DNA from: Hydractinia symbiolongicarpus | Taxonomy: Eukaryota > Cnidaria > Hydrozoa > Anthoathecata > Hydractiniidae | DNA length: 64,000 nucleotides | Direction: 5' to 3' | Assembly: GCF_029227915.1 (NCBI RefSeq) | Contig: NC_079877.1 | Coordinates: forward strand, 23,709,851-23,773,850 | Shown here: in pieces, positions 12,951-28,300 of the stretch | How positions within the stretch are numbered: the stretch's first letter is position 1 | Layout: every line of letters begins with the position of its first letter | Notes under the pieces: model-generated | What the model was told of the DNA's origin: nothing | Seen by the model: only the letters and a program-made list of their open reading frames with translations | Databases searched by the model: none | Made by a program: the position numbers and the translations under genes

Positions 12951-13036
12951 ACAAATTCTAATACAAAATAATACGATATAAAATAATACAATATAAAAAA
13001 GTACAATATAAAATAAAATAACACAATATAAAATAA
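12951..13036 (+). repeat. AT-rich AATACAATATAAA tandem array
   Basis: Seven or so degenerate copies of a 12-16 base unit built on TAC(A/G)ATATAAAAT. It lies 350 bases before the adaptor gene start. Confidence 0.6.
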
Positions 13037-13380
13037 CCTGGTCTCAAGACAACTCCAGGCTTCTAACACACACGTTGTTATGAGCAATTGACAGCGAACA
13101 ATCTTCTTCTATTTTTATGCTGTGATAAACACAATGCATGGGGTCTGCGAACGATACTGTTTTTTATCGAACGTGCTAAATCTGGAGTGTAGGATAAAGA
13201 AATATTTTTCTATAAACGCGTGTTTTAAATCATTTTGCAATCAATTTAAACTGAAGTTAAACCAACACATCAAGTCTAATGTCAATACTGTAATGTAATG
13301 TTTACACGGATCAACATTTTTTGTGTGTTAAGTTTTCTCATGATATTTACGTGAGCGGATTTCTAAGACATCAAGGAACA

Positions 13381-16300
13381 ATGCGAGAGAAAGTTAATGA
13401 TGTAGATATGTCCACTTTGTTACCGTAAGTAATTTATCTACTAAATTTTTCTATCTACTTCTTCTGTAATAAAATTCGCGTTTGAGGCAAAAATGGGGCA
13501 CGTAGAACAAAACAATACAAAAGTGCAAATATCGCGTCATTTTTTGTACTTGGTATTTTCATAAGCAATCCGTTTTTGTTAAACCTTAACGTTGCCTAAT
13601 ATTTATGTTATGGCGTCGCTGGAATGTTTCTGGTTTACCTCAACTTCCTCTACAGACTCTTCCACGTCTTCTACGTTCTGTCAGAGTATCATAGGTGTAG
13701 AGAGCTTGGGGATGAGGTTGGGTTTACCTTAATTACGTAATAATCAAGCGTAAAATCCTATAGAGTACCGTAAGAGGGAAAGTAGTCGATAATACAACCT
13801 CTCGTTTCCAGGGCAGTTTACCTTATAAATTAATTTGGTAGCGATTAAAATTGTTGGTCGCTTCTTTGTAATAACGGCTGATGGGCTAAAATACCCTGGG
13901 GACAAAGATGGTCAGCGCTACAGAATAAGACAAGTTCATTCACGATAGCAAAGAAATTGTTTAAGAAACAAATGTAGTTTTTAAAAAAGGATTTGCTCTT
14001 CGACCAAATTTGCATGTAGAAGGTACAGCATAGATTCCAAGGTTAATATTGATTTGTGGATTCTATCTTCAACCTCCATAGAGTGCCGCTTTACGTAGTG
14101 TAGTGGGTTCGTCTGCGGCTCCCAGTTCTGGGAACAGCGGATCGAATCCCGCTCACTGCTTGGCAGTATGTTAGTGATGAACAAAGTAGTTCTTCCTCAA
14201 TATGACTTACACGCATTATACTCGCCCGTCATGATCAGAGGTCTGATCGGGGTGAAGCATTCTCTGTTGAGAATGAAATACAGATGTGCTATGATAAATA
14301 TTCACCTATATGTATACACACCATCCGGATAAACTATCTGAGTTCATCACTAACATATTGCCGCACGTAGTGTAGTGGGTTCGTCTGCGGCTCCCAGTTC
14401 TGGGGACCGCGGATCGAATCCCGCTCACTGCTTGGCAGTATGTTAGTGATGAACAAAGTAGTTCTTCCTCAATATGACTTACACGCATTATACTCGCCCG
14501 TCATGATCAGAGGTCTGATCGGGGTAAAGCATTCTCTGTTGAGAGTGAAATACGGATGTGCTATGATAAATATTCACCTATATGTAACTGAATAAATATC
14601 GTACCCAAGCAAAGTCCGGGATCCGGACCGAACAGGGTTAATACGCACCCTGGTCCCCAGGGTTTTTGCCTTTTTGATATGAGAAAAGGCAAAAAAAAAT
14701 TTGGGACGTGGGTCGGTTAATACGATAATCTCAAATGTGTGAGCCCGAGACACACAACCATTTAAAAAGAAATTCTTTCGCGTTTGGCTTTCGGAAAATA
14801 AAATTAATTTAAGTGGGCGATGCACGATCCATTTTGCCAAATGCAGGTGTTGGAAGCTTTTTAGCCCAGGTAGCTTGTAAAACCGTACATATACAGATTT
14901 ATCGCGATCTCTCTTGTTGTTTTTTTTTATCTCTAGGTGTGGTAAATAAGTTTAAGTTAGCTTGGCTTGCAGAAACACTTTCATATCATTCATTACACGC
15001 TTTTTGTATTAGCAAAGTTTTATAAGCAACATTATACTTAAATCCTTTAAAAAAAGAAAAGACGAAGCCACTATTACGGGACAGCTCAGCCTGACGTGCA
15101 GTTAAAGGGCGACAATAAGAACTATAGCACATAGACATGTGTCAGAAAGGGAGAAAGCTCTGGAAATGAGATTACACTCTGTGATTTTTACTGCCTGACC
15201 CTGCAGTTTGCCTAGCTCTTTTTTAAAGAAATAATTTTAAACTTTGTAATTTTAAAGAATGTGGATTGAAGAGATGTAACCGTCGCACCCAGGTATTTTT
15301 TCTGACAATCCTAAATTCCGAGATTGTCAGACAGAAAAGAAGAAGAGCCCTGCGGACGATATTGGAAGTGATGCCACTTTTTGCCACGTCTTAACCTTCT
15401 CGCTCGTTACATGAACAATATAGTAACATGGTGGAATTATCCAGGGCAGTATTTGTAACGACAAGATTACGATATATTATTTATTCTGAAAATGGCCCTA
15501 ATGATATAGCCGAAAGACAAGTTACAACCTCGATCCCAGGGCCTGCCAGGGTTTTTATAATATGAGGATGCGTAGGCCCGTGTTCCAGGTTGGACATGTT
15601 ACGTTACACACAAAAAGCGAAGAATAGTCGTAAACGGCGGGCACAAATAGTTCAAAAGCCCCGGTTAGGTATCGGGGGTCAGGAGTTTTCTGCGGCCAAA
15701 ACTAAATTAAATATCGGAAAAAACAGGAGGAATACAGCGAAAACAGATTCCAATTTCAAAACAACTTTACCCTGCTGTAGAGGCGTCTTCTTTATATAGC
15801 CTGGATTTGTTATGTTTTTGTTTTCACTATACTATTTAGTCACAATGTCTCTGAACTGGATAGTAGTAGGAGTATATATATTTTAAATTAGCGCTAGCTA
15901 GCTGGCTGCCACGCAACTGACGTGTAGGTTTGGGAAGGGGCCAATTCAGAGTGACTAAGGAGGACCCCATCCCTGGTTAGGGCTGCCCTGGGAAAAAAAT
16001 AAATTTAGGACCTCTTCAAATTGGCGTCAAATTCTAATGTTTTGCTGTGCTAGAATATATATATAGCTAGCTGGCTAATGAAAGCTTTGTGCCAGTGAAA
16101 AAGGACAGCTGGCTTCATGAATCGATGCAATGCTTCACTTTCTCTTTTCTTGTTCTTCAAATGAAGGCATTCCATTACTGTTAAGCTACAAAGCTACTCT
16201 TGCCATAAAGCCATTAAACAGGCAGAGATACTTCAAATAATTAGGCTGTGATAGTCTAATTAGTCTATGATAGGCTATTTGGGCGATTTATCTCCCCTAA

Positions 16301-19300
16301 TAAGACTACCAACATGGTTTTTGCGCTATTCGGTGTTTTTGTTGCATAGTCGCAATGATTTTATTAGCTAAAAAACATTTTCTATAAAACCCCCTTTTGA
16401 TGGCCTAACTATGTATACAGTGATAAAGTGACAAACTACTAAATATATATATAGGCATTGAAGAGGCTGTGATATAAAGCACGCAATGCATGATCAATTT
16501 TGTCGATTTATATCTTGTGTGTGGATGAAAAAATGACTGCAAAAAATTACTTTGTGAGTCTGTGATACGTTACTTAATGAATTTGTTAAATTATTTTAAT
16601 TTTCTTTGGATGTCTTCTGCTAATATAACTTGCTTTTTTATTATTACCCCTTTTTGCTGCTAGGACAAACACAATGCTCTGAAAGAAAGCTCTGAGAAAG
16701 AGATTGAAGTGGGCATAATCTGCTAAGTTGACTATATTATATTCGAAAAAATATTTTGAAAAAAATTGTGATTGTAATTAACCTAACATTGGTGAGACAT
16801 ATAGGAGAGTGGAGCATCTTAAAAAAATAACACTTTTTAGTTAAAAAACAGATAATAGACAGCACAATATTTCGGACTTTTGCCGACCATTTCGGCACTT
16901 ATAAATTTATCATCTATGGATTGAAAATTTCAATTCCACACCATCAGTGGACTGCAGAAATGGTAGGGTTGTTAAAATCAGAAAATCTGATTAGGAGATA
17001 TATGGTAATATCACAAATTCCCCTCTGTTAGAAAAAAATATGAAGCAGGGAACATCAGTTTTTGTAACTACACGTCAAGTTGCTACCTGTACAGTTAGAA
17101 AATGCAATAATTGATTTATAATCAGAAAAAAATCTGGGAAAAATAAATTATCTAAAGCCTTTCTTTTTGTCAAATCCCACGGAAAAGGAAAAAGTATTAT
17201 GTATATATGTGCAAGCAATGTTTGAACACAAGGCTGAATTTCAATCATGTCTCACACAAAGCAGTATGGTGGACAGGAATATCTGTCAATTTCTGCTTTC
17301 TTGATGACTCACTGTAAATGTGTCAAAGATGCAAATGGGTATACTATGGGTTGAAATGTTGCTTGGGGGAATGCAGTGAATGTAAGGATAGCATTCCACC
17401 TAAAATCCCTAATCTTGATACTGGTGTCAAGGTTAAATACTTTCTTTATGAGACAACTAAAACTCCATATGTAGATAAAAATGGAGTACAAAAAATAAGC
17501 AACAAAACCTCATCCTCATCAAAATGTTGATATCAAAGATGTAGTGCAAAAATTCCTTGAATCGTCAAAAGAATACCTGCTTCATCGATACAAAGTCAAA
17601 AATGATAAGTTTGTGTGGAAAAAAATTCTTTATACAGTATCCAACATTGGACCTGTCTTTCATTTTGATTATTCTGAAAACATCCAGCTAACTCCAAAAT
17701 ATGAGCCTCAATCTGCACACTTCAATAAAAAACAGTTTTCTTTACATTGTACTTTTGCACATGTTAAAAACATTGATAGGGATGATGAAAACAGATTCAT
17801 GTATCTTTACCATTTATCGGATGACAACAAACATGACTTTGGTTTTACCTTTTTTGTTGTTCATATGGGCACAATTGAATTCTCCAACTATGACTGCTAC
17901 CGTTTCAAATCTGATAACTGTTCATGTCAGTACAAATGTAAAAACACTTTCGCTAATTAGAGTCATCAGTGTCATCAGGAAAAAGGTAATAGTTTATTAT
18001 GGTGCAAGTGGACATGGGAAAGGACTTGTCGATGCCATGTCTGGCTTTGGTGTGAAAGGTCCTCTAAGAAATGCCATCGTAACAAAAGATTTCCTCCCTA
18101 ACTCAGCAGCTGATATTTATAGGTTCTTAACTTAATAAAAATAAGTATTGACAATACTTTCTTCTAAACAAAGAAATTAAAAATAAGAGATCAGAAATGC
18201 AAAGGAAAATATATCACTATTAAATCTTGCCTAAAAATTCATATGATAGCATACTTTCCAGATGGCACAATACAAAGTAAAGATGATATTTGCTGCTGTG
18301 AACATTGTTTAAAGGGTGATTTAGTTATAAATGTCTGATCAAGATGGGTAGAGTAATTAATGATGTTAGTCACTTTGAAACTGACCATTAAAATGCTAAA
18401 GATGATGATGATGACAATGACGATGATGTTGATGTTAAAGAGAAGGAAATCCTGTACATCCTGTACGTACTATTCGAATTCAGAGTCAGCCAAGCTTTTT
18501 TATGTGTGTAAAGTTGTAAGTTTAGGCATTGCAGAAAGTAATTTAAATGATCACACTGGACATTCTGTTTTAAAGGGACAAAAATATCTAACATGCAAAT
18601 TTTTGGAGAAGTTGAAGGAAAGCAGAGGGAACATACAGTATAAGTTCATAGCTAAGTAAAGCAAAAGAAGTGTTTATTTTGCCAGAGCAAGTGTTCTCTG
18701 CATGTGTTAGTCTTTCAAGTGATTTGAAGATGACATTGACAAAGTATCAATTTTTATCTGATTAAGTTTAGTGCTTTCTTATGCTCAGTAGGTTTAAAGT
18801 TAAAATTTGGAGTTGAGTTTATAGTTTTGTTCGTTTATTACATTTTTTTATCCCAGAGTCGCATAATATAGTTGCATACCGGAGTTAAGGGAGTTACTTT
18901 GTTGCAAAATATCAAAAGAATTTCCCCATAAGGAAAGTTTAACCAATTCTGAATAAGGTGACGAAAAAGAAGAAATAGAGATACAAAACGTAACTTTGCA
19001 CACAGAAATTTTAAACATTGTTATAATTGTATCATTTTTCTTCTTTTCTTCTTTAGGTTATTGTTTTTTCAAGTTAATATTATATAAATGATTATTTGAA
19101 CTGTGAGAAACTAAGTCTCTGTACTTTTAAACAGTTTATCTGTAATTTGAAGGGTTTTAATCCATCCATGCAGTATACTTATATTCATAAACTTTACAGT
19201 TGCACTTGTCCATCTTTTTCTTCTTAAGACAATTACTAATGTTTGATAGTATTGTACAAATTTCTCTATCAGGAAAGTTTAACTGGTTCTGAATAAGGTG

Positions 19301-22300
19301 ACACTAAGTTTTATTTGTTAGTATTAGTTCAAGCAATATTGTAGTAAAAAAGAAGAAATAGGGATACAAGTGTAACTTTTTGCACAAATTTTTTTAAACG
19401 TTGTTACAAATGTATCATTTCTCCTGCTTTTCTTCAGTTTATTAGAATTTTTAGATTTATCCCATATGCATAACCTATGTAAAAATACATCAAAATGTTG
19501 CACTTCATTGTATTGGCAAACAAATTATGTAGTGTATATATTTATTTGCGAAGTTCTATATAATACATGAAAAAATCTTCCTATCTGTATCATATTCTAG
19601 CTGCAATTAAAACTTTTTAATGACTTCAATGTTACGCCACTATCTTTGTAAATACTGTTCCAAAGCTACATGTTCAATTATTAAATGGACAGCAAGTTAT
19701 GTACATATTACTGAGTTGAGATTTAAGTAAAGTGCCTTGATGTATTTTGAGAAAAATAGGATATAACAGTAACCTTTTGCCAAAGTAACTTAAACTTTGT
19801 TCCATTTGTATATATACTCTGCTTCCTTATTACCCTCTGTTCATTTTCCTGCACACTGCAGCAATCCCTAACCTTTTATCTTGCAATTAAACAAACTTGG
19901 AACATGTAGAAACAAATGTCTCAAACTTGCATTTATAAATTATTATAGTTAAACAAAAGAATTATATTTTCTTCAAATACTTTGTTACATTGATATCCCT
20001 CCAATTCTGGATATCACACGTAAAAGACAACATTTTGTAATTAAAAATTACAAGAAATGCATGGATTAATCCTGTTTTTAAGACAACTGCTATAAAGTAG
20101 AAAAATTGGAGATAACAAAGTACACCTAAAAAACTTTAAGGTGCATGTTCCACCAGTATCCCTTGAATTTCTAGTCTTGAAAATCAGGTAAAATCTCTGT
20201 TATATCCAATGTATTGACATATAACTAATGACTAATACTTTTATGGTTCTCAAGAAATATCAGTTAGTATCTCTATTGAGTACTTAAAACATGTTTCACT
20301 AGTATCCCAAATATTTCTGCAAGATAACTACTCAGATATTTTGATTTACTGGGTTATTTAAGATAGGGATTTCACTGTTCCATAGCATCATTCTTCTTAT
20401 CTTAGAGCTCCTTATATTTCTAAATGCAGAAATGAGTGAAACACAAAAATTCTTTAATCAGAGTACACTCTTAATGTCACACATTTTTTAAAATTGCTAA
20501 CTTTCTAATGAACATGTCCTTTAGGTCTCAAACACAATAGGATCATTTTGACTCTGTCAGTCAAGGACAACTTCAAGGTATATAGGCTCTTCCTTGAAAT
20601 ATCCTCCGTTTACCTTTTCTGATCAACCATTGTAAATTTAAAAAAAATCCTAGACAATAAATCAAGTCATTCTGCCAATCCTTTTCTCTACCATCTTACA
20701 AGTTGTGAAATACTTTTTTAGTTTTAGTTTTGATATAATGTAAATACATATACATAATCAAAACTAAATAAATGTATATATCATCCATTTTTAAGCAATA
20801 TCAATAGATTGATGTGCATATTTTACATGGCTACTATCCTCACAAATATTGAGGGATATGCCCTTTCTATTATTTCCAGGAGGGGTCATGGCTTAGATGG
20901 GGAGTTCTAGAGTATTTAATGCTCATTTTGAGCTACGCAGACCCAATTAAGGGCCACGCTCTAACAGACAACTCCCTGCAACATCCGACAGTCCACACAG
21001 TGTGCCATCTCCTCAATTTCCCTTACATGGCTTGGGTAAACCCAGTATTACGCGACATCGTGAAACGCATGTACATGTATAACATTACATTCGGGCGGTA
21101 CTGTATAGAAATTTCTTTGGGTTGTGGAAAGAGTTACATAAAACAAAAAAATTGACTACTCAATGAACGAATGTCTTTCTAATTCCAATTTGTTTGTTTG
21201 GAAAACATGATGTGTTAATTGCCTGTCTTTTTTGTTAACATGTCTGCAATCACTTCAGCAATTCATGAGTGCCACATGAATTAAAAGGGCCGTAGCCCAT
21301 TTATTATGAGAGACAAATACTATAAAAAGCATTTTAGACTATACTTTCAGATGCCCTTGATTACCTCTACTTCTTTTTTTCCTTTAGCATCTCAGTCCCA
21401 CATAATATATAGTCTGTATTAACTTTTTCTAATACAACATAAGAAAATTTAATGTGACCAGAACAACAACAACATCAAAGTTTTTACTAATTTCTAATTT
21501 TTTGCAGTTATAATTTCAGGCATCTATCAAATGAGTAGTGTGTTTGAATTTCTTAGGCATATATATTATCTAGATAATTTTACTTAGTTTAAGATAAATA
21601 TACAAGAAAAAGGTGAGAAAAATGTTTTTTGCAGCAACATGAACAACATATTGGTTTGGAATGCCCAATAAGAAGTATGATTTTTTTTACAATATATATA
21701 AAAAATTGGTATATATAATATTCCTTTACTATGAAAATTTTTCTTATGTAGCACGGCAGAATGGACATGCTTTAAATTTTAATTTTTTTTTTCAAAACTT
21801 AGCTTTCGAATCTGATATATAATGAAAGCAAAACAAAAAACGATAAAATCTGTATAAAAACTTTTGTTTTTCTGAGGCTTTATTAGTTTTTTAAAATTGT
21901 TTAAACTTTTACCACATTATAAATGCTGATCAGCATTTTATTCGCTATCATTAAATTGCAGATCTAATAAGGTTTGTGTCCTTATCAAAGAAACTTTTTA
22001 CACATTAAAAAGCCTTTTATCAATGTGTCTAACAATCTTTAGTCTGACATATATGTTGTCTATAAAAAATACAATTTATATAAATTTACTACAGACATTC
22101 AACATTAGTAAGGAATATACATATTTTTTGTAACAAAAATCAGAATGTCTTAACCATCTTCTTAAAATGAACTGTAATACATATGTCTCACGCTCAGAAC
22201 AAATTTTGTCTCTGATTTTGTATTTTGTAAAGGCTGAAAAAACAATTTTCAGATAATATTTTAATTAATGAAAGTCAATAGAAATGATAGCTCAGGGATC

Positions 22301-25300
22301 TAGCTTACTGGAATTATAAACAATTTTTTTCATGTGTGAGTTTCATTTCGTGTCAAAAAGGGGACCTGTCATGAAATTGTATTTTTTTCAAAAAATGTGT
22401 GTATAATAGCTGTAAGATTCATTAAAAGTCGTAAAAATGCCACAATGTACACTGAGCTTTGTAGAATGATAAAAAAATTATGCCCAAAGAATCTCAAGCA
22501 ATCACTAGTTATAAAAAAATTTGTATGAGAAATTAGAAGAAAAACGATTATTTGTTTAGTTCACTCTTAGAATCTTATTTCCTGGAACATTCTGTTATAA
22601 ACTTTTTTTAGTTCAGGGTGTGTAAATTGACAGTGTTAATCAGAATGCTTAAAACAAAATATCAGAGGTGCTGGAATATATTTTCACAAAAAAAACTTTA
22701 TTTATTTATTTATTTATTTGGCCTAACATGATGTAATGACTAATAACAAGGGACAGGGATAAAGTTTTTTATTCAGAGATAAAAGTAAATGTGTCGTAAT
22801 CAATTGCGTTTCACTTTCACTTTTTTGTATGCTTGAGATAGCATTCGCAATGAATCTTTGTTTTTGATAGGCGAAACCTCAGTGAAGACAATGGAGACAT
22901 GGTGAACCTAAAGAAAGCTGCACTGAACATAACCTCAAGGTTTGGTCTCCTAAACACTCATCGACCTTTAGTGGTAGCTATTTCAGAAGAACGACAAGCT
23001 CATGAAACACTTCTAAAGTTAATCTTGACAAGGGTTAATGGTATGAATGTTTTACTTTGTGAAAACTGCTAGTTTCAGGCTAGAGAAATACTTACTATTT
23101 GTAATTGTATATGCATCCAAGTAATAATTAATGTGTTTATGCATTACCAAAGAATTATGACCTTTGGCAAGATTTAATCAGACAGTTCTCTTATTATCAG
23201 TCAATATTTTTTGGCGTAATTTAAAGGGGAAGTTAACCCAAAAATTATTTTTTGATATTTTGTATATATAGAACTAAAAGTCCACAACCTCAAGATTAGT
23301 AATTTCATTTCACACGTTTAGGAGGAAAATTATCCTTTCTCTTTAAATTTTTGACCACTTCAGAATATTGGTCCATAAAGAAAAAAAATATTTAGAATGA
23401 ATAAACGCAAGTTCTAACTTTTATGCCTAATCATCCGCTCAACATCCATTTTCCATGCTATAGCATGGGTTGGACAGGTCGGCCAAATCAATCTCCTTAT
23501 CTGCATAACATCTCTAATGCTATAAATACTTAGCCTGCTTCTTAGCTTATCTGAACTTTTTTTTTTACCTCATAACCATTTTCACATTACTCCTTCCTAA
23601 ACGGTCAAGATCTTCCTGCTTCACTTCAAAGCAAATAACAAACTATCCTGCAAATAACAGTTCTTCAAGCACCCCCCTTTACTACCACCATATTACCTAA
23701 GCACCAAAGTAACTGAATGCCAGGTCTCAGCCTTCCTGAAAGATCATTGCACTTCTTATGTACACCCAATGTGTGACAAAATGAGTACTCACCAACTCCT
23801 TTCCTGAAAACTCCAACTACAAGGCCACGCTTAGTTTCAATGTTACTGTTCTTTTAGGTCTTAACTGAAGAAAAAAGTTTTTTTTTAAAAAAAATTGTTC
23901 AACTGACTTTTTAAAAGTTATCATAACTAACACAATGTGAACTCCACTTACTGTCTACCAAGCAGCTAGTAGAATGTTCTAATAGCATCAAAGTTTGGTG
24001 TACGTATTAAATGCTCATGTTATTCAAAGGTTGTAACAGTTTGAATAGATTTTGGCCAAAAAATGCTCTCAAAAATGCAAATTAGACAATAATTATTATC
24101 ACTGTGTTCAATTTTATCTACAGCTGGAACATCCATTTTAAGATGGGCAAAAAGCGAAGAAAATCAAGAACTAAAAAATTCCATGTGCCGATTATATGAC
24201 ATCAATTTAATGTGGGCGCAAGTGCAGCGGGAATATGCAGAAAAGGTATGAACCATTGATAGTTTTGAATATTTTTGAAATATCGAATGACTGGTTGATG
24301 GCTAGGAAGGTAGATTTTTCTGTGAATTTTGTAGTTGCTTGAAACATTAATGTGTCTTCTGAATATATAGTTATATTTTAAACAAAAAAAAGAACAGAAA
24401 AATTCCAGTGAAAGATTATGCATTTTTGAACTTTATTTGGGAAAAAGAACTAATGTTTGGGTTAGGAAGAGCTTCTGATCACTGTATAATTTATACTGGC
24501 TAATATCCGACTTGCTAGTGCATGAATATACTGTTCCGTTTGTAGAGTAACGCGCTGGGAATGTCATTAAAAGAAATTCTTCAAGTCGAGGCTGGCTTGG
24601 ATGCATTAAGAAAAAACTTAAAAGATGTTTCAGAAAAGAGAGAAAAACTGTCGAAATCTGTATGATTCGTTATTGTTGTTGTTTTTACCGGTTTGTTGTC
24701 CTTAAATGTCATATTACCGCGAGAAACCATGAGCGCAACATTGGTTTTTAGTTTCATTCTGTAATAGGAGGCAGCTGTGAAGACACATACTATCGTTTCG
24801 AAAATTCGTTTTTCTCTTTCTCAACAAAAAGAATTACTTTGCAGAAATTTGTAAGGGCTAAATATAAGCTAAGAAATGCTCCTTCTGTAAAACAAGGCTT
24901 ACTGTATTCTGACAATCTAAATTACTCGGAAGAACTCATAAGTAAAAAATTTGTGGTTCTCGATGAATTAAGAATTTAAGACATGATTTTGTTACAATAC
25001 CCGATTATTTGAGTTAACTTTTTTATAAAGTGGTTTTAAAAGCAAAGAAAGAAAATATTTCCAGGTAACAAAGTCATCCTCTCTCTGAATCTTCAACCTT
25101 AAATAGTAAAAAATTTTATCAAGAAATGGCGAAATATTGTGACGAAAAAAGCAATTAAACTTCTTTGAATAAATTCCATATTAAATTGTGCCGTCTGTTT
25201 TTCTCGTGCATTTAATTTTTGTAAACCCAGACTTGGCGGACATTTAGGCTTTGCGCATTTCTTTCTGGTAATATATAATTTATACGCCCATGTATTTGTT

Positions 25301-28300
25301 GTTATTTGAAATTAAGAGTTTATTAGAGGTATCACAACAATCAGGATTTAGTGACGCAAAAAATAACCAGGAAACTTAAAATCTTATTACCATGGGGTAA
25401 TTTTCGCGAAGTTGAAAAGTCCTAATATTTCTCCAATTTCGCGAAAAAAGGATTAGAGGACATTTTTTTCTCAAATTATATCGTTTTTTCAAGGGTTTTT
25501 ATGTATAGGAGACTGCTGATGCTAAAATTCTCAAATAAATTATATGGAGTTCAAGCTAAATTAGAAGAAAAAAATTAGCGTATATCGTTTTCCGGAAAAA
25601 AATCAAACTTTCGCGGAAATTGATTTTTGAGAACTTGGCGAATAGCGAGTTTCCCCGTAATTTTTGCCTCGGCTAATTTTCGCAAAATTGACCAAATTTT
25701 GCAAAATTCGAAAAACTTTAATTTCTGTGATTGCTTTCTTTTCGGCGTGGATGTGCATTGTTTCCTTTGTTGTAACCAGCAAGTTTCAAGCCTGTTTTAT
25801 TGACACAGGACGATTGGATGAGAGTTTAATGGTGGTATTGTTCATTCCATAAAAGAATATTTTTTTCTTTTCTAGCATGGCGAAGCTTTGAAGAAGAAAG
25901 GCGATCATAATTCCTCACCAGTTGCTTCAGATGAACTTGAAAAGGTAAAACGGACTTATTGTGTTTACGGATTGTAGGTGAAGCGATACAATGTTAATGC
26001 AGTGTTTTCCAACAAATATTAATAAAATATTTTGTTTATTTGTTTTTTATTATTTTTCTTATGATTCTTATTATTTTTAGCTTATTGATGAAGAAGAGGA
26101 ACTTACGTCTGAATTGGATGTCAAAAATATCAAGGCCGAGATTTTCAAAGTATTTTTTTATACATTTTATTCTTTTGCTTAGACTTGATGAAATGTTCCA
26201 GTGTTATGTGTAAGAAAAGAGAAGTTGCGAAAATAAATGAGATTAAAACTTTTACTCATGTAATTCAAGTAAAACCATTACCGTACGAAAGGGGTTGTCT
26301 TGAAATGTTTATATAAATGGACATATCAGCCTGTATTTTCAAAACTATAAGCATTCTTTTTATCAGAATGTAAATTTCGCCCCACCTAAGAAATTTTAGT
26401 TTTGAGCCTCGGATATATTCTTAAATTTAATCATTTTCTCAAAAGCTACAATGCTGCAGTATTAGACAAATATTGTATCCTTAAAATAAAGCGTGAGCCT
26501 CGCGTTATACAAGTTTATCCAGAAAATGGAAGAAAGTCTTCAGATAGTCCCTCAAATCCTGAATACCAATGTGATGCAATTTTTTGTTGACTATTTCAGA
26601 GCACTGGTATAAAGAAATCACTGACAACTGTGATGGATGCAAATTTAGAGTTAGCTCGCAAAATGCAGCTGATTTTTACGACAGCGAAATTAGTACTGGA
26701 AGAAATTCCAGACGTGCCCAGTCATTTAAAAGAAAGAAAAAATGGCGAACCGTTAAAAGGTATTCACCATTTCTGTTCTTTGTTATGACAATATGACGAA
26801 AATAATAAAGTTTGACGAAGTTGTAAACATATATATATTGAGGGCTGTTTGCAATTTTTGTTTTGTTATCCAAAGAACTCCACATAAAATGAATATTCAG
26901 CGCTTTATACAGCACGCTTTACTTCTCTCTTAGTGTCTCCCTTAGAAAATACTATTTTTTCACGTGAATTCGTTTTTGTGCTGTGCTACGTTAACTCTAC
27001 TTCGCAGAAAAATTCTTTCCTTTAGGTAACTGATTCCTCTTTAATGCGCTTTGCTTTAAGGAGCACGGTTTTTGCTCTTTGCTTTAGAAAACGAAAGTGC
27101 AGACCTCGTTTCTGAGCTTGCTGCAAGTTTAAACATCCAAAGGTCACTTTCATCAACACAAAGCACCAGTGAAGATGGTGGTGGATCTGCTGTTTTCCAT
27201 GTTGGTTTGCATGCACCTCATCATTCGAAACCGAATTCACCCAATACGCCCGAAACTGCGAAAAAACCAGTTTCGGCTTTCAAAAAGGTTATGACAAAGT
27301 TAGGATTGGAGAGACCATTGCCTGTTCCACCAAACTCGAAACATTCTCAATTTGTTGATGATGATTTACAGGGTTTTGTGATGGTGTCAAACATCCCGCC
27401 GCCCACGCAGTTACCTCCTCCCATACCTAGAAACGACTTTAGAAGGCGTAAGTATCACATGAACTCCTTTTCTGAATTCTAAGAAATGTTACAGCTTTGC
27501 TCTTTTCTACATTTTACGAATTACCACTATGAGTTGATTGATTTCGCAAATAATTTTTTTCGCGAAATTAAAAAAAAAATGCTTTTCGTAGAGATAAACT
27601 TTCACGAATCAGTCATGTTGAAATATTTCAGGAACCATTTTACAATTTTACCTTTAGGGCGTTATAGTAAAATAGCCTTTGCCTGTAAAGACATAAATTA
27701 TTGTTGCATAAATTATTGTTGCGTAAATTATTGCGGTGCAAAATAATTTGTGTCGCAAAGTGAAACCTACCTTTGTGAACAGAAAAAATTAATGTCGAAA
27801 GTGGTAAAAAATAAAATTATGAAAGTTGTTTTTTCCCTTATTTTACTAAAAATAACGTTTGCGTTGTCAATTTTTACCGATTTTAACCCGTACCTATCGA
27901 AACGGTAAAAAATGCTGGGAGTGGTCATGAAAAACATTTTTATTAAATAAAAACGTCTAAAGATGTCGATATAACGTAATAAAATTGCAATAATTTATGT
28001 CTTAATATCATCAAATCAGTGGCAAAACGCACTAATTTATGTCGCTATAATTTATGTTTGCAAAAATCAAGAAGAGCAAGAGAATAAATTTTGGCGAATA
28101 AGTTTTTTTATTAATTTCGCCAAGATTTATTTTCGCAAAACCCGATATTCGCGAAAGTTACTCTTCTCGAGAATTATTCAACTTTAGGTGATTTTTTATG
28201 CACCTACAGGTAACACATTCTGACGACTTCGATGAGCTAATACGCAAATCACTGTTTGACCGGCACAATACGCGTTTTCACGTTGACTTTTTCTTCTAAT

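Noticed and set aside
20919-21155. Plus-strand 78-codon ORF
   Set aside because: It runs through SINE family B and beyond, with no protein-like conservation.
23440-23830. SINE-like sequence around GCTATAGCATGGGTTGG in adaptor intron 2
   Set aside because: It feels like a dispersed repeat, but no second copy is in the window and no polymerase III boxes were clear.
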